64,000 nucleotides of DNA from Intrasporangium chromatireducens Q5-1 (GTDB lineage Bacteria; Actinomycetota; Actinomycetes; Actinomycetales; Dermatophilaceae), in the NCBI RefSeq assembly GCF_000576575.1, contig NZ_AWQS01000001.1, forward strand, positions 1-64,000. Reading direction: 5' to 3'. Position 1 is the first letter of the stretch. Each line of letters starts with the position of its first letter. Below are positions 52,068 to 62,110 of the stretch, piece after piece. The translations under genes were made by a program, and so were the position numbers. Under the pieces are notes generated by a model. That model worked only from the letters and a program-made list of their open reading frames with translations. It was not told where the DNA came from and did not search any database.

Positions 52068-55000
52068 GATCGCGGCTTCCTGCCTCGAGGTGATGCGGCC
52101 GGGCGCCAGGCTTTCAGCTGGTCGATCGTCTTGCCCACCTGGCTGGCGCGGTCACGGAGCTGCTCCTCGCAGAAGTCGGCCATGTTGACGCCGTAGGTCG
52201 GGTCGATCTCGTCGTGCCACTGCCGCACCCAGGGTTGCAGCTCGGCGAGGCCCGCGACGAGGGGGACCAGGCGGTCGTCGTCCCAGCCCTCGGCCTGGCG
52301 CTCGCCGATGAGGGTGGCCAGAGCCAGGAACTGCTGGGCGTGGTCCCAGCCGGCCCAGCCGAGAACGAGGGTCGGGTCCGTCTCGCGGCCCGCGTCCGGA
52401 TAGAGGATGAAGCGTTCCTTGGGCACGTCGAGCTTGCCCCGGGCCTGCCACCACGAGGCCTTGCGGAAGTCGGCGTTGGTGTACTTCGGCGGGACGGGAA
52501 TTGGCCTCTCGGCGTCGGTGAGGGTGCCGGCGTCCTCCTTGCGCTGCAGGTGCCAGGTGTGCTCCCACGCCTCCCGCTTGCGCAGGCCGGAGTCCTTGAG
52601 CCGGTATGCCGCGAGGTACGGCACCGCTTCGTCGGTGAGCAGCGCCCCCAGGGAGGTCGTGAGGGACTGGTCGCGCTTGCCGGACCACAGCTCGAGAACT
52701 CTGACCAGGTCGGCGTCGCGGGCCACGAGGTCGGCGAGCTGCCCGATCGACTTCGGCATCGGCCGGCCACTCTGGTCGAACCAGTACGTCCGGTCCTCGA
52801 GTCGGTCGAGCAGCCACGTGCGAAGCGCCTTGTCGACCTGCTTGTCCCACGGCTCGCTCACCCAGCGGCGCTTGTGCTCGGGCTTCTCGAGGAGGCGGAT
52901 GAACTTGTCGGACTCGATGAGGTCGAGCCGACGCTGGACGAGCTCGTGGTAGTCAGCGGGCCAGTGGGCGGGGATCTCGGTGATCGACGTCGAGCCGTGG
53001 CGTGAGAACCACGCCGTCTGCTCGTCACCGGCTGCGACCTTGCGGGCCAAGGCGATCTCGAAGGCGCGCTCGCCGAGGGACACCTCGGGAACGTCACCGG
53101 AGTAGGTCAGATCCTCGTCGATGAGGCCGTAGAGCCGGTAGACCTCCCAGTCGAGCTCTTCCTGCTGCGCGATCATCCGTCCACGCAGGGCCTGGTACTG
53201 CTTCTGTGCCGCGGCAAGTGCGTCGCTGGTTGGCACGTCTGATTCTGCAACGGCAGCCGGCGTCGACGCAGCCAAGTCCTGGGCCAACAAGTCCATTAGC
53301 CGGCCGCTCTCGAGCGGTAGGCGGCTGGTCAACGGAAAGTCTTGAAGCGTCGTGCCAGTGAACTCGTATCGGGGCTCCCAATCTTCGTCGCCGATGCCGC
53401 CACCGATTCCACCATTGCCTTTGTTGTGGCTGTTTTGCTTGAGCCAGAAGCAGGCCGTCGACGAGTTGAGGACGCCGAGAAGGGCGAGGTGGTCGTCCTC
53501 CGTCGCTTCCTTCGGCAGCTTGATGACCGGCGCCGACTGTTTGAACACCTTCCCGCCCCGGTCGAGCACGAAGTGGTTGTGCGTCGCCACAAACGCCATC
53601 GCGATGCCAAGCGGGATGTTGAACCGCTCGGGGTGCCACCTGCTGAATTCGAACCAAGTGAGTCCAATCTCTGCGTGAGTCCCACCCGGTTCCCGCCGCT
53701 CGGCGAGGCCAGCGCGATTTCGCCAGAGAAGGCGGGCAACTGCAGTGTTCTCGAGGGATGCCTTGTATGTGGCGTCGTAAGGAAAGAGCGTCTCCGTGTG
53801 TGGACTGAGCGCGTAGTCACGAACGACGTCGCCGGTTACAAGGGGCTTGATGAACGACGCGGGGACCGTGGCCCGGCTCCAAGACCCTGGGGCCCCGAAG
53901 TAGGCATCGTCAGAGCCGGTGTGGCAAGTGCGTCCGATCAGGAGGACGACGTCTCCTAGGCTTTGCCGACCAGCGTTGATCCGGTCAAGCAGGTCCGATG
54001 ATCCGCCGCCCGTGAGGCTCCACGGGTGAGCGGACAGGGCGGACCGAGCGAGGTCGGCAATGCTGACGTAGTCACCATCGAAATCTGCACGCTCGATGTT
54101 CTCAACGATTTGGGTCCAGACGAGGCCCTTGGCCGGATCCTTCGGCTGACCAGGTTCGCCGCGGACGCCCAGCACTGCCCTGACGGTTTCGCCGACCGGT
54201 GTTTGTGGCCGTCCCACGAGGATCACCGTCGGCGTACCGTGGCCGGGAATGTAGGCGCCCGACGTATCGACAACGAGCCGGAGGTCCTGCTTGGCGAGGA
54301 ACTCCTCGATGAGCTTCGAGCCGAACTCCCGCTTCATGAACGAGTTCGACGTGATCTGCCCCGTCCACCCGGCGGGCTGGTCTCCCTTGCGACGCTTGGC
54401 CAGTTCGAAGAATCGCTCCATGAACGGCACCGTCAGCGCATACGTGCCCTTGCACGTCGAGTACAGCTCGCGATACCGGGCGTTGAGCGTCTTGTCCTTG
54501 ACCGTGATGTAGGGCGGGTTCCCAACGACGACGTCATAGTTGCTCGGCGTCAGGATCTGCCGCAGCGCGTCGAGGTCCTCTGTCGCATAGGCGAATCCGC
54601 TGATCTCGGAGTCAGCGTCGAAGCCATCGAACTGCAGCGACAGCTGGTGTCCGCCGTGGAGCAGCGAGTCACCGGCAGCGAGGTTCAGCTTGAATCCGGG
54701 CGCATCCTCGAGGGACCGCAACCCGCACGCCTGGAGTGCCGCGACGATGAGCCGGAACCGTGCGATGGCCACTGCGAACGGGTTGAGGTCGACGCCGTGG
54801 ATCGCGTCGAGCGCCTTCTGCACGCGCGCCTGGACCTCGAGGCCCGGCGCGTGTGTCGCCCACCGGTCATTGAGCCGGGCGAAGGCGCCGAGCAGGAAGT
54901 GCCCCGAGCCGCATGTCGGGTCGATCAGGGTGAAGCCGTCGAGGGGTCGCTCGGCGAGGGCTGGCTCCATGGTCTGGTCGAGGATGAACTCCTCGACGAA

Positions 55001-55648
55001 CTCCGGCGTCTGGAGCAGCGCGAACGTCTTCTTCGCGTAGTCCGACAGGTCCTGGTACAGGTCCCCCAGGAACCGCGTCGAGAGGCCACCAACCGTCGAA
55101 AGGTCACTACCCGTCGAAAGGCCACTGTCGGTGAAGTCTCGGACCAGGTCACCGTCGTCGGTCTTGGCCCGCCAGAAGTCGACGAGGTCCTTGGCGGCCT
55201 GACCCGACGGGCTGACCAGCCAAAGGGCCGAGTGCTCGTCGACCAGTGCCTGAGTGGCCTTCACCATGCGAAGGTGCTCGACCGCCTGCAGGATCCACTC
55301 CCGGGCGGTGTGCTCGGGGTTGGCGCGGAAGTAGGCGAGCTCCGCATCGAGCGCCTCCTGGCGACGCTCAGGCGGACCGGCCAGCCACACCTTGCTCAGC
55401 AGGCCGTTGTCCTCACAGAACCGGATGAAGACGGTGGTCAGCACCCACGCGACAGCGACCTGGGTGATCCGGTCGTCGCGCCAGGCCTGCCACGACAGGG
55501 CCGTCCGCTCCTTCGCGGTGGCGTCGCGGTGATGCCCTTGCCATGCGTGGAGAACGTCAGGCTGGGACTCGACCCGCTGACGCAGGTCGTCCTCGAGAGA
55601 GAGGACGACCTTCTTGAGGTCCCTCGTCAGATCAGGGGAGATTGGCAC
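52064..55648 (-). CDS. pglX: BREX-2 adenine-specific DNA methyltransferase PglX
   Basis: 1194 residues. Motif I DPTCGSGHFLLGAF (~247) and catalytic motif IV NPPYITV (~376) identify an N6-adenine methyltransferase. The C-terminal ~500 residues are the target-recognition and BREX-2-specific region. PglX gives host methylation that marks self DNA in BREX. It follows pglW with a 25-base gap and overlaps pglY by four bases. The sequence motif it recognises cannot be read from this sequence. Confidence 0.94.
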   Translation of the reverse strand: MPISPDLTRDLKKVVLSLEDDLRQRVESQPDVLHAWQGHHRDATAKERTALSWQAWRDDRITQVAVAWVLTTVFIRFCEDNGLLSKVWLAGPPERRQEALDAELAYFRANPEHTAREWILQAVEHLRMVKATQALVDEHSALWLVSPSGQAAKDLVDFWRAKTDDGDLVRDFTDSGLSTGSDLSTVGGLSTRFLGDLYQDLSDYAKKTFALLQTPEFVEEFILDQTMEPALAERPLDGFTLIDPTCGSGHFLLGAFARLNDRWATHAPGLEVQARVQKALDAIHGVDLNPFAVAIARFRLIVAALQACGLRSLEDAPGFKLNLAAGDSLLHGGHQLSLQFDGFDADSEISGFAYATEDLDALRQILTPSNYDVVVGNPPYITVKDKTLNARYRELYSTCKGTYALTVPFMERFFELAKRRKGDQPAGWTGQITSNSFMKREFGSKLIEEFLAKQDLRLVVDTSGAYIPGHGTPTVILVGRPQTPVGETVRAVLGVRGEPGQPKDPAKGLVWTQIVENIERADFDGDYVSIADLARSALSAHPWSLTGGGSSDLLDRINAGRQSLGDVVLLIGRTCHTGSDDAYFGAPGSWSRATVPASFIKPLVTGDVVRDYALSPHTETLFPYDATYKASLENTAVARLLWRNRAGLAERREPGGTHAEIGLTWFEFSRWHPERFNIPLGIAMAFVATHNHFVLDRGGKVFKQSAPVIKLPKEATEDDHLALLGVLNSSTACFWLKQNSHNKGNGGIGGGIGDEDWEPRYEFTGTTLQDFPLTSRLPLESGRLMDLLAQDLAASTPAAVAESDVPTSDALAAAQKQYQALRGRMIAQQEELDWEVYRLYGLIDEDLTYSGDVPEVSLGERAFEIALARKVAAGDEQTAWFSRHGSTSITEIPAHWPADYHELVQRRLDLIESDKFIRLLEKPEHKRRWVSEPWDKQVDKALRTWLLDRLEDRTYWFDQSGRPMPKSIGQLADLVARDADLVRVLELWSGKRDQSLTTSLGALLTDEAVPYLAAYRLKDSGLRKREAWEHTWHLQRKEDAGTLTDAERPIPVPPKYTNADFRKASWWQARGKLDVPKERFILYPDAGRETDPTLVLGWAGWDHAQQFLALATLIGERQAEGWDDDRLVPLVAGLAELQPWVRQWHDEIDPTYGVNMADFCEEQLRDRASQVGKTIDQLKAWRPAASPRGRKPRS

Positions 55649-55673
55649 CCCGGCAACTCCTTCTCCATCACGG

Positions 55674-58600
55674 TCACTGCACGGCAGCGGCGGTCAGCCC
55701 GTCGACCCATTCTGGGTCAACAGTCACAAACTGGGTCGGCGCGGCCAGGGGAACCGGCTGCCCATCGAGCACCGAGCCGCGGTTGGCCCCGAGCTGCGGC
55801 ACGACGAGCCAGACCGCGCGGGCCCGCGCCGTGCCGAGGTCGGTCCAGCGAGCCAGCAGCGCCATGTTGTCGTAACGAGCCAGCGGGGCGGCGTCGGCCA
55901 GCACGACCGGACCGTCCCCTTCCGCGGCGAGAGCATCCTCCACGGCGGCAGTGACACCGGGCCACGCCTGCTTGACCAGAGCACCCAGACCCTGCGCCGC
56001 GCGGCTCGTCGGCACCTCGGCATCGGCGGCCAGGACCATGTCCCATGGCACCCCTGACCTCGCCGCCTGCGAACGAAGGGCGTCGAGAAGGACACCCGTG
56101 ATGTCGACGAGGTGAGCGGCATACCGGCTGGCGACCCCCTGCTGGAAGCGGTCGAGACGGCTGGCGGGGACCCCGAGCGCGAGGAAGGACCGCGTGCGCA
56201 GAGACTCCTCGACGCGGCGCCCCAGGTCGCTCTGGCTCGTGATCGGCAGGGAGCGCACGTCGATCGTCGAGTGACGCGACTCGAGGCCCGTCGTGTCACC
56301 CGTGTGGGTCGGCGAGCGGAAGACGCGGCGGGCATCGTCATACAGCAGGTCGAGCCCGGCTTCGCGGATCAGCGCGTCGAGGCGCGGCCGCTGCGGGAGC
56401 GGAGCGAGCCCGGGGAAGCGCACCTGCACGCGGCGGCGGATCTCGTCGGGGGAGAGCGCCTGGTCCTTGGTGACCTCGCCGAAGGACAGCCGCAGGGCAA
56501 CGGTTGGGCTGAGGTCGCGGTGGTGGAGGTCGCCGGCGGCGGTGGCGGCAGCGTTCTCACTCACGGCGGCCGCGAGATGGGCCAGAGGCGTTGCACCGTT
56601 GAGTGCGTCGGGGATCTCGGTGAGCGTCGCGGAGTCGAGGATGGGACGGAGCCGCTCGTTCACCCGCGCGGCTGGGACGAAGGCCTGCACAGGTTCGGCC
56701 GCGCGCGCGATGAGGTCGTCTGCTGCTCGGCCGGCGTCCTCGGCCAGGTCGAGCAGCGACTGGTCGTGGGCGATGAGGATGTAGCGGTCGCGGCGACGGA
56801 TGAAGGTCGCGGGCAGGGCGTCCTCGTCGATGCGGCGCAGCTCCCGCACCCGCTCCATGGCGATCCGAAGCAGCCCGGAGGCGAGCCGGTGGTCGGGGCG
56901 CGGGTCGTCGGCGTCGCCACGGAAGGAGCGCTCGATGGCGGTCGATGCCTCGGCAGCGGTCAGGACGTTGCCATGGTCGGCGAGAGCCCCCATGAAGATG
57001 GTGACGAGGCGCTCGAGGATCGCGCGGGTCGTCTGGTCGGAGGCCCAGGTGCTCTGCAGCTCGGCGAGGATCTGGCCGGCGCGGGCCGGGCTGACCGGGT
57101 CGGGCAGGTGTGCGGCGAGGGCCGCTTGGGTCGCGAGCGCGTCGACGGTCGTGCCGTAGCCGAGCAGCACACGGGTCATCTGCGCGTGCGAGGTGACACC
57201 GGTCCCGGTGGCTGCTTGGAGGAGGCGCTCTGCGGCTGCCTCGATCGTGTCGTCGGCGGCGGCACGGTCGGCTGGCGACTTTGGCGCGGCGACGTCGCCG
57301 AGTCGCTTGCGCCACTCCTTCATCCGGCGCGTGATCTGCAGCCGCGTGGAGTTGGCCACGCCGCGGAGGCGCGAGATGCGCACCGGGTCGATCGCGAGGA
57401 GCTCGCCGACGGTCGCAATGCGCTCAGGCTCGAGCGCCGAGAGGGCGCGGGCGGTGAGGCCGGACTCGGGCAGCGGGGTGTCGAGGGTCGCCGCGGCAGC
57501 CTGGGCGTCAGCGGTCTCGTCGGGGGCAGTCGTCGCGTCGGTCGTGAAGATCGCCCGCCACGCCTGCCGCATCTCCTCGGCCGTCTGGTGGCGCGCCTTC
57601 GCGCTCCGAGCAAGGGCCGTGGTGAAGAAGGCGACCAGCAGGTCAGCGATGGCGGGGTCGAACATGTCGTGCCGGATGGTGGCGTCATCCGGGATGGTGT
57701 CGGGCTTTGCGTTCGGGTCGTCGCCGTAGGTGGGCGTCTGCCCGGTCGCCATCTCGAAGAGGACGACGGCAGCGGCATACCGCTCGGCTGCAGAGTCGAA
57801 GTGTGCGCGCTTGCCGGTGAGGAAGGGATCCAGGTAGGGCGGGGTGCCTGCGCTCGTCGCTGAGGCGGCGGCGCCGCTGAGTGAGAAGTCGAAGAGGACG
57901 AGGTGCTTGGTGCGGTCGCCGCGGCCCTCGCGGATGCCCAGGTTGGAGGGCTTGATGTCGCGGTGGTCGACGCCTGCCTTGTCGAGGGCCACGACGGCGT
58001 CGAGCAGCTCGGTGCCGTAACGCTCGAGCAGGTCGAGCGACAGTCGAGTGCGGCTCAGCAGCTCGTTGCCCAGAGTCTGCTCACCGGCGCTCTCCAGCAG
58101 GAGCGCCTCGCGGCCGCCCACGGTGATCGGGCCCTCGACGAGCTTGACGATGCGCGGGTTGTTGAGCGCCCTGAGGGTGTCCGCCTCGGCGTGGAGGCGC
58201 TTGGCGGCGTCGTCGTGGAGCGCGACCTTGAGGACGCGGTCGGGTGCGTTGGCAGGAGCGTCGTGGTCGGTGACGAGCAGTCCGACTGCGGTCGAGCCCT
58301 GACCCAGTCGGCGCCGGAGCGTGAAGCGGTCGCTGAGGGGTGCGCCGGGGGTCGCCTCGAGGGGGTCGGTGGCCGACTCCTCGGGGCGAAGGGCTGCCTG
58401 CTCCGCTTTGTCGAGCAGGGTGAGGAAGGTGTGGATGTCACCGGTGCGCTTGGTCGGTGCCGGCTGGGTGGCGCCGAGGACGAGACTCCGGAGCTCGCTC
58501 GGCACCTGGGGCAGCTCGACGGAGAGGTCGAGCCCTTGCTGGGCGGCCAGTCGCGTGTTGAGCTCAGCAGGGGTGCCGGCGGCCGCGCGCTGGGCGATGA

Positions 58601-59927
58601 CGTAGAAGGAGAGAGCCCCGAGGCCGAAGACGTCGATGCGGACGCGGTCTGCCGCCTGGCTCCATGCGCCCTCGGGAGCCTGGAAGGCTTCGGTCCAGCG
58701 CGACTCGGAGCTGCTGTCCGGCTGCGCTGCGAGGGCAGCCTGCTCGGCGCCCTTGAGGGTCGTGACGCCTTGGAGAGTCGTGTGGGTCAAGCTGGCGGGG
58801 TCGGCCATGCCGGCGCCGGCCCAGCCGCCCACCCGGATCTTGACCTCGCCGGTGCCAGCGATGTCCTTGACCCAGATGCAGCGTGGGGACAGCTCGCGGT
58901 GGACGACCTTGTTGGCATGGGCGTACTGAAGCGCCTCGCCGATCTGGCGAATAATCGACAGTTGGGTCGTCAGCGAGACGCCGTGCGGCTGGTCGGCCAT
59001 CCAGAGGTCGAGGCGCTGCCACGACTCGTCGTAGTCATAGACGAGGCCGGTGCCGAGCTCGGACTGGACCAGGTCCTTCGGCCGCATGATGCCGTCGTGC
59101 TGGAGGCGGCCCATGAGCTGGTACTCGTGCTCGAGGGTTCTCGCGACCTTGACCGTTTCGCTCTGGGGTGCCCCCTCGGGAACGACGTGGAAGCGGATCC
59201 GGGCACGCTGCTGTTGGGCGACCTTGTGGTGCGCGAGCCACTCCTGCCAGCCCTCGCCCGCCGCGAGGGGCTGGGCCGTGATGGTCCACGAGCCAGCGGT
59301 GCGCTCACGGCGCTGGACGAGACCGATCCGCTTCATGAGGGCGGCGAGGATCTCCTCCTGGTTCGGGCCGATCGCCTGTTTGTGCGGCTCCTCGAGCAGC
59401 CGCTCAGAGATGCCCGGGAGGTGGGTCCTGTCGGTCAGGTCGTCGATGCCATAGAGACCGATGGCGCTGCTAGGCGGTAGGTCGCAGACGATGTCGGGGT
59501 GGTGGAGGAAGACCGACTCCTGGATGAACGGAACGATCAGCTTGGAGTCGGTGATCTTCGTGCCCTGCTCCTTGCCCCAGTCGTAAAGGGCATCGGTGAG
59601 CTTTGACGCCAGGTACTGGGCCTTGCGGCGAGCGAGCTTGAGGGGTGAGTCCTCGGCGCGCTTGCCCGGGCGGAGCCAAGTGTGGTCGTCCCCCGTGAGG
59701 CGACCGGAGTAGTACTTGAGCTCGACAAGGTGGAGTCTGCTGCGGCCGAGGACCAGGAGGTCGACCTCGTGCCACCGGCCGCGAGAGTCGCGGAACTCGA
59801 AGTTCGACCAGGCGCGGAAGGGTGACTCGTCGGGCAGGAGCGCCTTGACGAGGTTGAGGCCCTCCGTCTCGTGCGTGAACTGCGACGGCGACACCTCGAC
59901 CCAGCGGTCGTGACCCCCTGTCGCCAT
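55674..59927 (-). CDS. pglW: BREX-2 NERD/serine-threonine kinase PglW
   Basis: 1417 residues from ATG 59927, eight bases after GGAGAG; an earlier in-frame start is less likely. Domain order: NERD domain (~50-75; EVDLLVLG...LVELKYY); a first kinase-like domain (~250-430) with HRELSPRCIW and GGWAGAG in place of HRD and DFG, so inactive; a second domain with Lys in VLKVALHDD, HRDIKPSNLG (~654) and FDFSLSG (~677), predicted active; then a long C-terminal region of ~700 residues. PglW kinase activity is needed for Pgl. It heads the BREX operon. Confidence 0.93.
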   Translation of the reverse strand: MATGGHDRWVEVSPSQFTHETEGLNLVKALLPDESPFRAWSNFEFRDSRGRWHEVDLLVLGRSRLHLVELKYYSGRLTGDDHTWLRPGKRAEDSPLKLARRKAQYLASKLTDALYDWGKEQGTKITDSKLIVPFIQESVFLHHPDIVCDLPPSSAIGLYGIDDLTDRTHLPGISERLLEEPHKQAIGPNQEEILAALMKRIGLVQRRERTAGSWTITAQPLAAGEGWQEWLAHHKVAQQQRARIRFHVVPEGAPQSETVKVARTLEHEYQLMGRLQHDGIMRPKDLVQSELGTGLVYDYDESWQRLDLWMADQPHGVSLTTQLSIIRQIGEALQYAHANKVVHRELSPRCIWVKDIAGTGEVKIRVGGWAGAGMADPASLTHTTLQGVTTLKGAEQAALAAQPDSSSESRWTEAFQAPEGAWSQAADRVRIDVFGLGALSFYVIAQRAAAGTPAELNTRLAAQQGLDLSVELPQVPSELRSLVLGATQPAPTKRTGDIHTFLTLLDKAEQAALRPEESATDPLEATPGAPLSDRFTLRRRLGQGSTAVGLLVTDHDAPANAPDRVLKVALHDDAAKRLHAEADTLRALNNPRIVKLVEGPITVGGREALLLESAGEQTLGNELLSRTRLSLDLLERYGTELLDAVVALDKAGVDHRDIKPSNLGIREGRGDRTKHLVLFDFSLSGAAASATSAGTPPYLDPFLTGKRAHFDSAAERYAAAVVLFEMATGQTPTYGDDPNAKPDTIPDDATIRHDMFDPAIADLLVAFFTTALARSAKARHQTAEEMRQAWRAIFTTDATTAPDETADAQAAAATLDTPLPESGLTARALSALEPERIATVGELLAIDPVRISRLRGVANSTRLQITRRMKEWRKRLGDVAAPKSPADRAAADDTIEAAAERLLQAATGTGVTSHAQMTRVLLGYGTTVDALATQAALAAHLPDPVSPARAGQILAELQSTWASDQTTRAILERLVTIFMGALADHGNVLTAAEASTAIERSFRGDADDPRPDHRLASGLLRIAMERVRELRRIDEDALPATFIRRRDRYILIAHDQSLLDLAEDAGRAADDLIARAAEPVQAFVPAARVNERLRPILDSATLTEIPDALNGATPLAHLAAAVSENAAATAAGDLHHRDLSPTVALRLSFGEVTKDQALSPDEIRRRVQVRFPGLAPLPQRPRLDALIREAGLDLLYDDARRVFRSPTHTGDTTGLESRHSTIDVRSLPITSQSDLGRRVEESLRTRSFLALGVPASRLDRFQQGVASRYAAHLVDITGVLLDALRSQAARSGVPWDMVLAADAEVPTSRAAQGLGALVKQAWPGVTAAVEDALAAEGDGPVVLADAAPLARYDNMALLARWTDLGTARARAVWLVVPQLGANRGSVLDGQPVPLAAPTQFVTVDPEWVDGLTAAAVQ

Positions 59928-60017
59928 GTTGGTTGCTCTCCCCGAGTTCTCGCTCACTGACCCCAGCATTCGGGACAATACCCTCCCAGGCGGACAGGAC
60001 CAGGCCCGACTCCTATG

Positions 60018-60821
60018 TCAGCCGCGGGGCCTTCGAGACGTACCCTTGGATCCCGACGCCGTGAATCGGATGGTGTAGGTCACCTTCAGTCGCTCTGCTT
60101 GGCTGGCGATCCGTTTAACATCAGTCTTTATGTTCGCAAATTTCGGGACCGAGATGCTTGCAGCAACATCGAGAGTGCGCTGAGACTCGCTACTCAAGTC
60201 GACCGTCAGGGTCCGATGTTCCATCCGGTTGTGTGGTACATCGCGGGACCTGATCAGATTGGCCAACTCTCCGTCTTGGGATAGCGCATGGTCTTCCAAA
60301 AATGCTCTGGCTAGCTCAATGTCTGGGTCAGAGCCAGGGAACTCATCAAAAAGGCGGAATGCTCTGCTCAAGTCGGCCGTGGAATCAGACCTCACATTGG
60401 TCTTGACTCCTCTCCCCACCAATGTGCCGTCAGCTTGGATTTCAGTGCGCTCGCCAGTGCGGGTGTTCTCGATGGCATCAACCGTCACACTGACCGCACC
60501 CAAGAGTTGTGCCAAGTGGGACAGAAGTGTGTACTTCTCGAGAGCAAAAGCCCTCGACGCGTTATCGACCAACTCGTAGTAGTTTTCCGAGAAGGGGCTC
60601 TGCAAAAGAACGTTCCCGGCTTGGATGAGTCCAGCCCGATCAAGGGAGCGAACTAGAGCGTCGGTGTATTCCTGGGCGCCGGATTCCAGGATCGCTAATT
60701 CGGGGCGCCGCGCGATCTCACGGCCGTCCTCCAAGTCGATCTGATCCGTGTGTAGAGGATCTAGAACCCAAATGACTCGGCGGCGACGGGGTTGGGCCGG
60801 GAGTGATTGAAACTCAGGCAT
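60018..60821 (-). CDS. unknown protein, third gene of operon upstream of pglW
   Basis: 267 residues from ATG 60821, preceded by GGAGAAGAG and overlapping the upstream gene by eight bases. It is soluble and helix-rich up to ~150 (ALVRSLDRAGLIQAG, LEKYTLLSHLAQLLGAV), then acidic. The strand-rich tail IRFTASGSKGTSRRP is basic. No domain is recognised. Codon use and GC are lower than in the BREX genes, suggesting recent acquisition. It ends 91 bases before pglW on the same strand. Confidence 0.6.
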   Translation of the reverse strand: MPEFQSLPAQPRRRRVIWVLDPLHTDQIDLEDGREIARRPELAILESGAQEYTDALVRSLDRAGLIQAGNVLLQSPFSENYYELVDNASRAFALEKYTLLSHLAQLLGAVSVTVDAIENTRTGERTEIQADGTLVGRGVKTNVRSDSTADLSRAFRLFDEFPGSDPDIELARAFLEDHALSQDGELANLIRSRDVPHNRMEHRTLTVDLSSESQRTLDVAASISVPKFANIKTDVKRIASQAERLKVTYTIRFTASGSKGTSRRPRG

Positions 60822-61254
60822 CTCTTCTCCATCGAAAGGGGAAGCATCCCCGTGGCTCGCTCTCCTTGATCGTCGCTGCAATGTCTTGGATGTGGGCGGT
60901 ATCGATAGTGGCCCCCACGGACTCAGCGAATCGGGTTATCCGTGCAGCTAGCGAGTCCTTGCTCTCGTGTGCAAGGCCATAGCGATTGATCAACATCGTG
61001 ATAGACGGCCGGAACTCTTCGTTCGGAGATGCAGAGTTTAGGGAGAACTCTACGACGGTTTCACCACGTCTTCGAGCGATAAATCCGTTGGGAAGGAGCC
61101 GTGAGGCGCGTCGGGATTGCGCAAGTGACGAGATGTGTGCGACGACCTGCGACCTTTCCGCTTCCTCCGCATGCGAAGTGCGTCTGCCATCGATCTCAAT
61201 CACGTCGGGCGCCGATGGGTCTCTCAACTGAGTCCAGAGGGCTATAGACTTCAC
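60814..61254 (-). CDS. unknown protein, second gene of operon upstream of pglW
   Basis: 146 residues from GTG 61254, overlapping the end of the interrupted GTPase gene by GTGA. The N-terminus VKSIALWTQLRDPSAPDVIEI and the middle VVEFSLNSASPNEEFRPSITML suggest an alpha/beta protein; the C-terminus has a basic end (FPFRWRRDA). No family is recognised. Translation would depend on reading through the stop-interrupted upstream frame, unless an internal start is used. Confidence 0.6.
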   Translation of the reverse strand: MKSIALWTQLRDPSAPDVIEIDGRRTSHAEEAERSQVVAHISSLAQSRRASRLLPNGFIARRRGETVVEFSLNSASPNEEFRPSITMLINRYGLAHESKDSLAARITRFAESVGATIDTAHIQDIAATIKESEPRGCFPFRWRRDA

Positions 61255-61877
61255 TTGAATGTCTCCAGAATGCTGATACCCAATCTGCTGATCTCCGCCT
61301 CATCCATCAAATTTGCAGCATAGACTTTATCTGCGCGGAGTAACCGTTTCAGGTCTCGAACCGTCGTGTGCGATTCGATTTCGCCACGAACTTCTGCGTC
61401 CGCGAAGCCTGCGTGAGTGATGATAAGGATGGGTCGGTTCTTAGGATTCCAAGACCCGACTTGGTCCGCGGCCCGGCGAGTCAGATCCTTCGGGCTGTGG
61501 TGAGGTGCTGCGCTCGACGGCCTCTCATCCATCAACTGACGCCAGGACGCAAGGAACAGTGGTTAGTCGGCGTTGCGGGCCTTTTCACGGGCATCTTTCC
61601 ATGCGCTCTTATCCCCTGAAAAGTCTATGATCTTCAACTTGAGCCCAACCGTCTCGAGCTTCACGTCACACTTGAACTCTCGTCGCGCCTGCGTTGGTAT
61701 GTATTGGCGGCGTATTTGTCCCGTATGTAGAAAGTCGGTCAGTGTTGACTTCCCCGTCATTCGCGGCCCGAGCACAACGATCTGTTTTCCCCGGGCCGCG
61801 TCAACAAGGGACTTGCCTAAGAGGCCCGCCGCGGCCAGGGCTGCAGCGGCGACGGCGACGATGAGTGGGATGGGCAT
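61251..61877 (-). pseudogene. membrane-anchored small GTPase, interrupted by an in-frame TAA
   Basis: ATG 61877 (AGGAG five bases upstream) opens with an N-terminal membrane helix (PLIVAVAAAALAAAGLLG). A P-loop VVLGPRMTGKSTLTDFLH and DFSGDKSAW (switch II) follow, and then TAA at 61563-61565. The frame continues unchanged for 103 codons with PLFLASWRQLMDERP and ILIITHAGFAD, the G4-like motif, to 61251. Reading through gives ~208 residues, the usual size of an SRP-beta/Arf-like GTPase. A single base change to a tyrosine codon would restore it. Nonsense mutation, sequencing error or a real split are the options. Confidence 0.7.
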
Positions 61878-62110
61878 GGTGCTCCTAGTAACTGGCACTG
61901 GCGCGGCCAGTCTGTCACGGCTGGCGTTGCTAGGGTGCGTTTCAACCGGTAGGCCGAGGATGGCTGGCGTTAGACGCTTAGTGTCTCGTGGCGCGGCGTG
62001 CGTCCTAGTAGGCATGGCTAGAGTGACGATGTCATTGCGGCCCGACGGGCTTCCTGCACGGACATGCCCCCACCCGCACGAGTTACTTCGTGCTGCCTGG
62101 GGACCTTTTC

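Noticed and set aside
42046-59927. DISARM or a type I restriction system
   Set aside because: The PglZ, PglY and PglW components and the gene order fit type 2 BREX; no HsdR/HsdS or DrmABC proteins are present.
61251-61535. Separate small gene starting after the TAA
   Set aside because: The frame continues unbroken from the GTPase N-terminus and contains its G4-like motif; the only start is a TTG without a ribosome-binding site.
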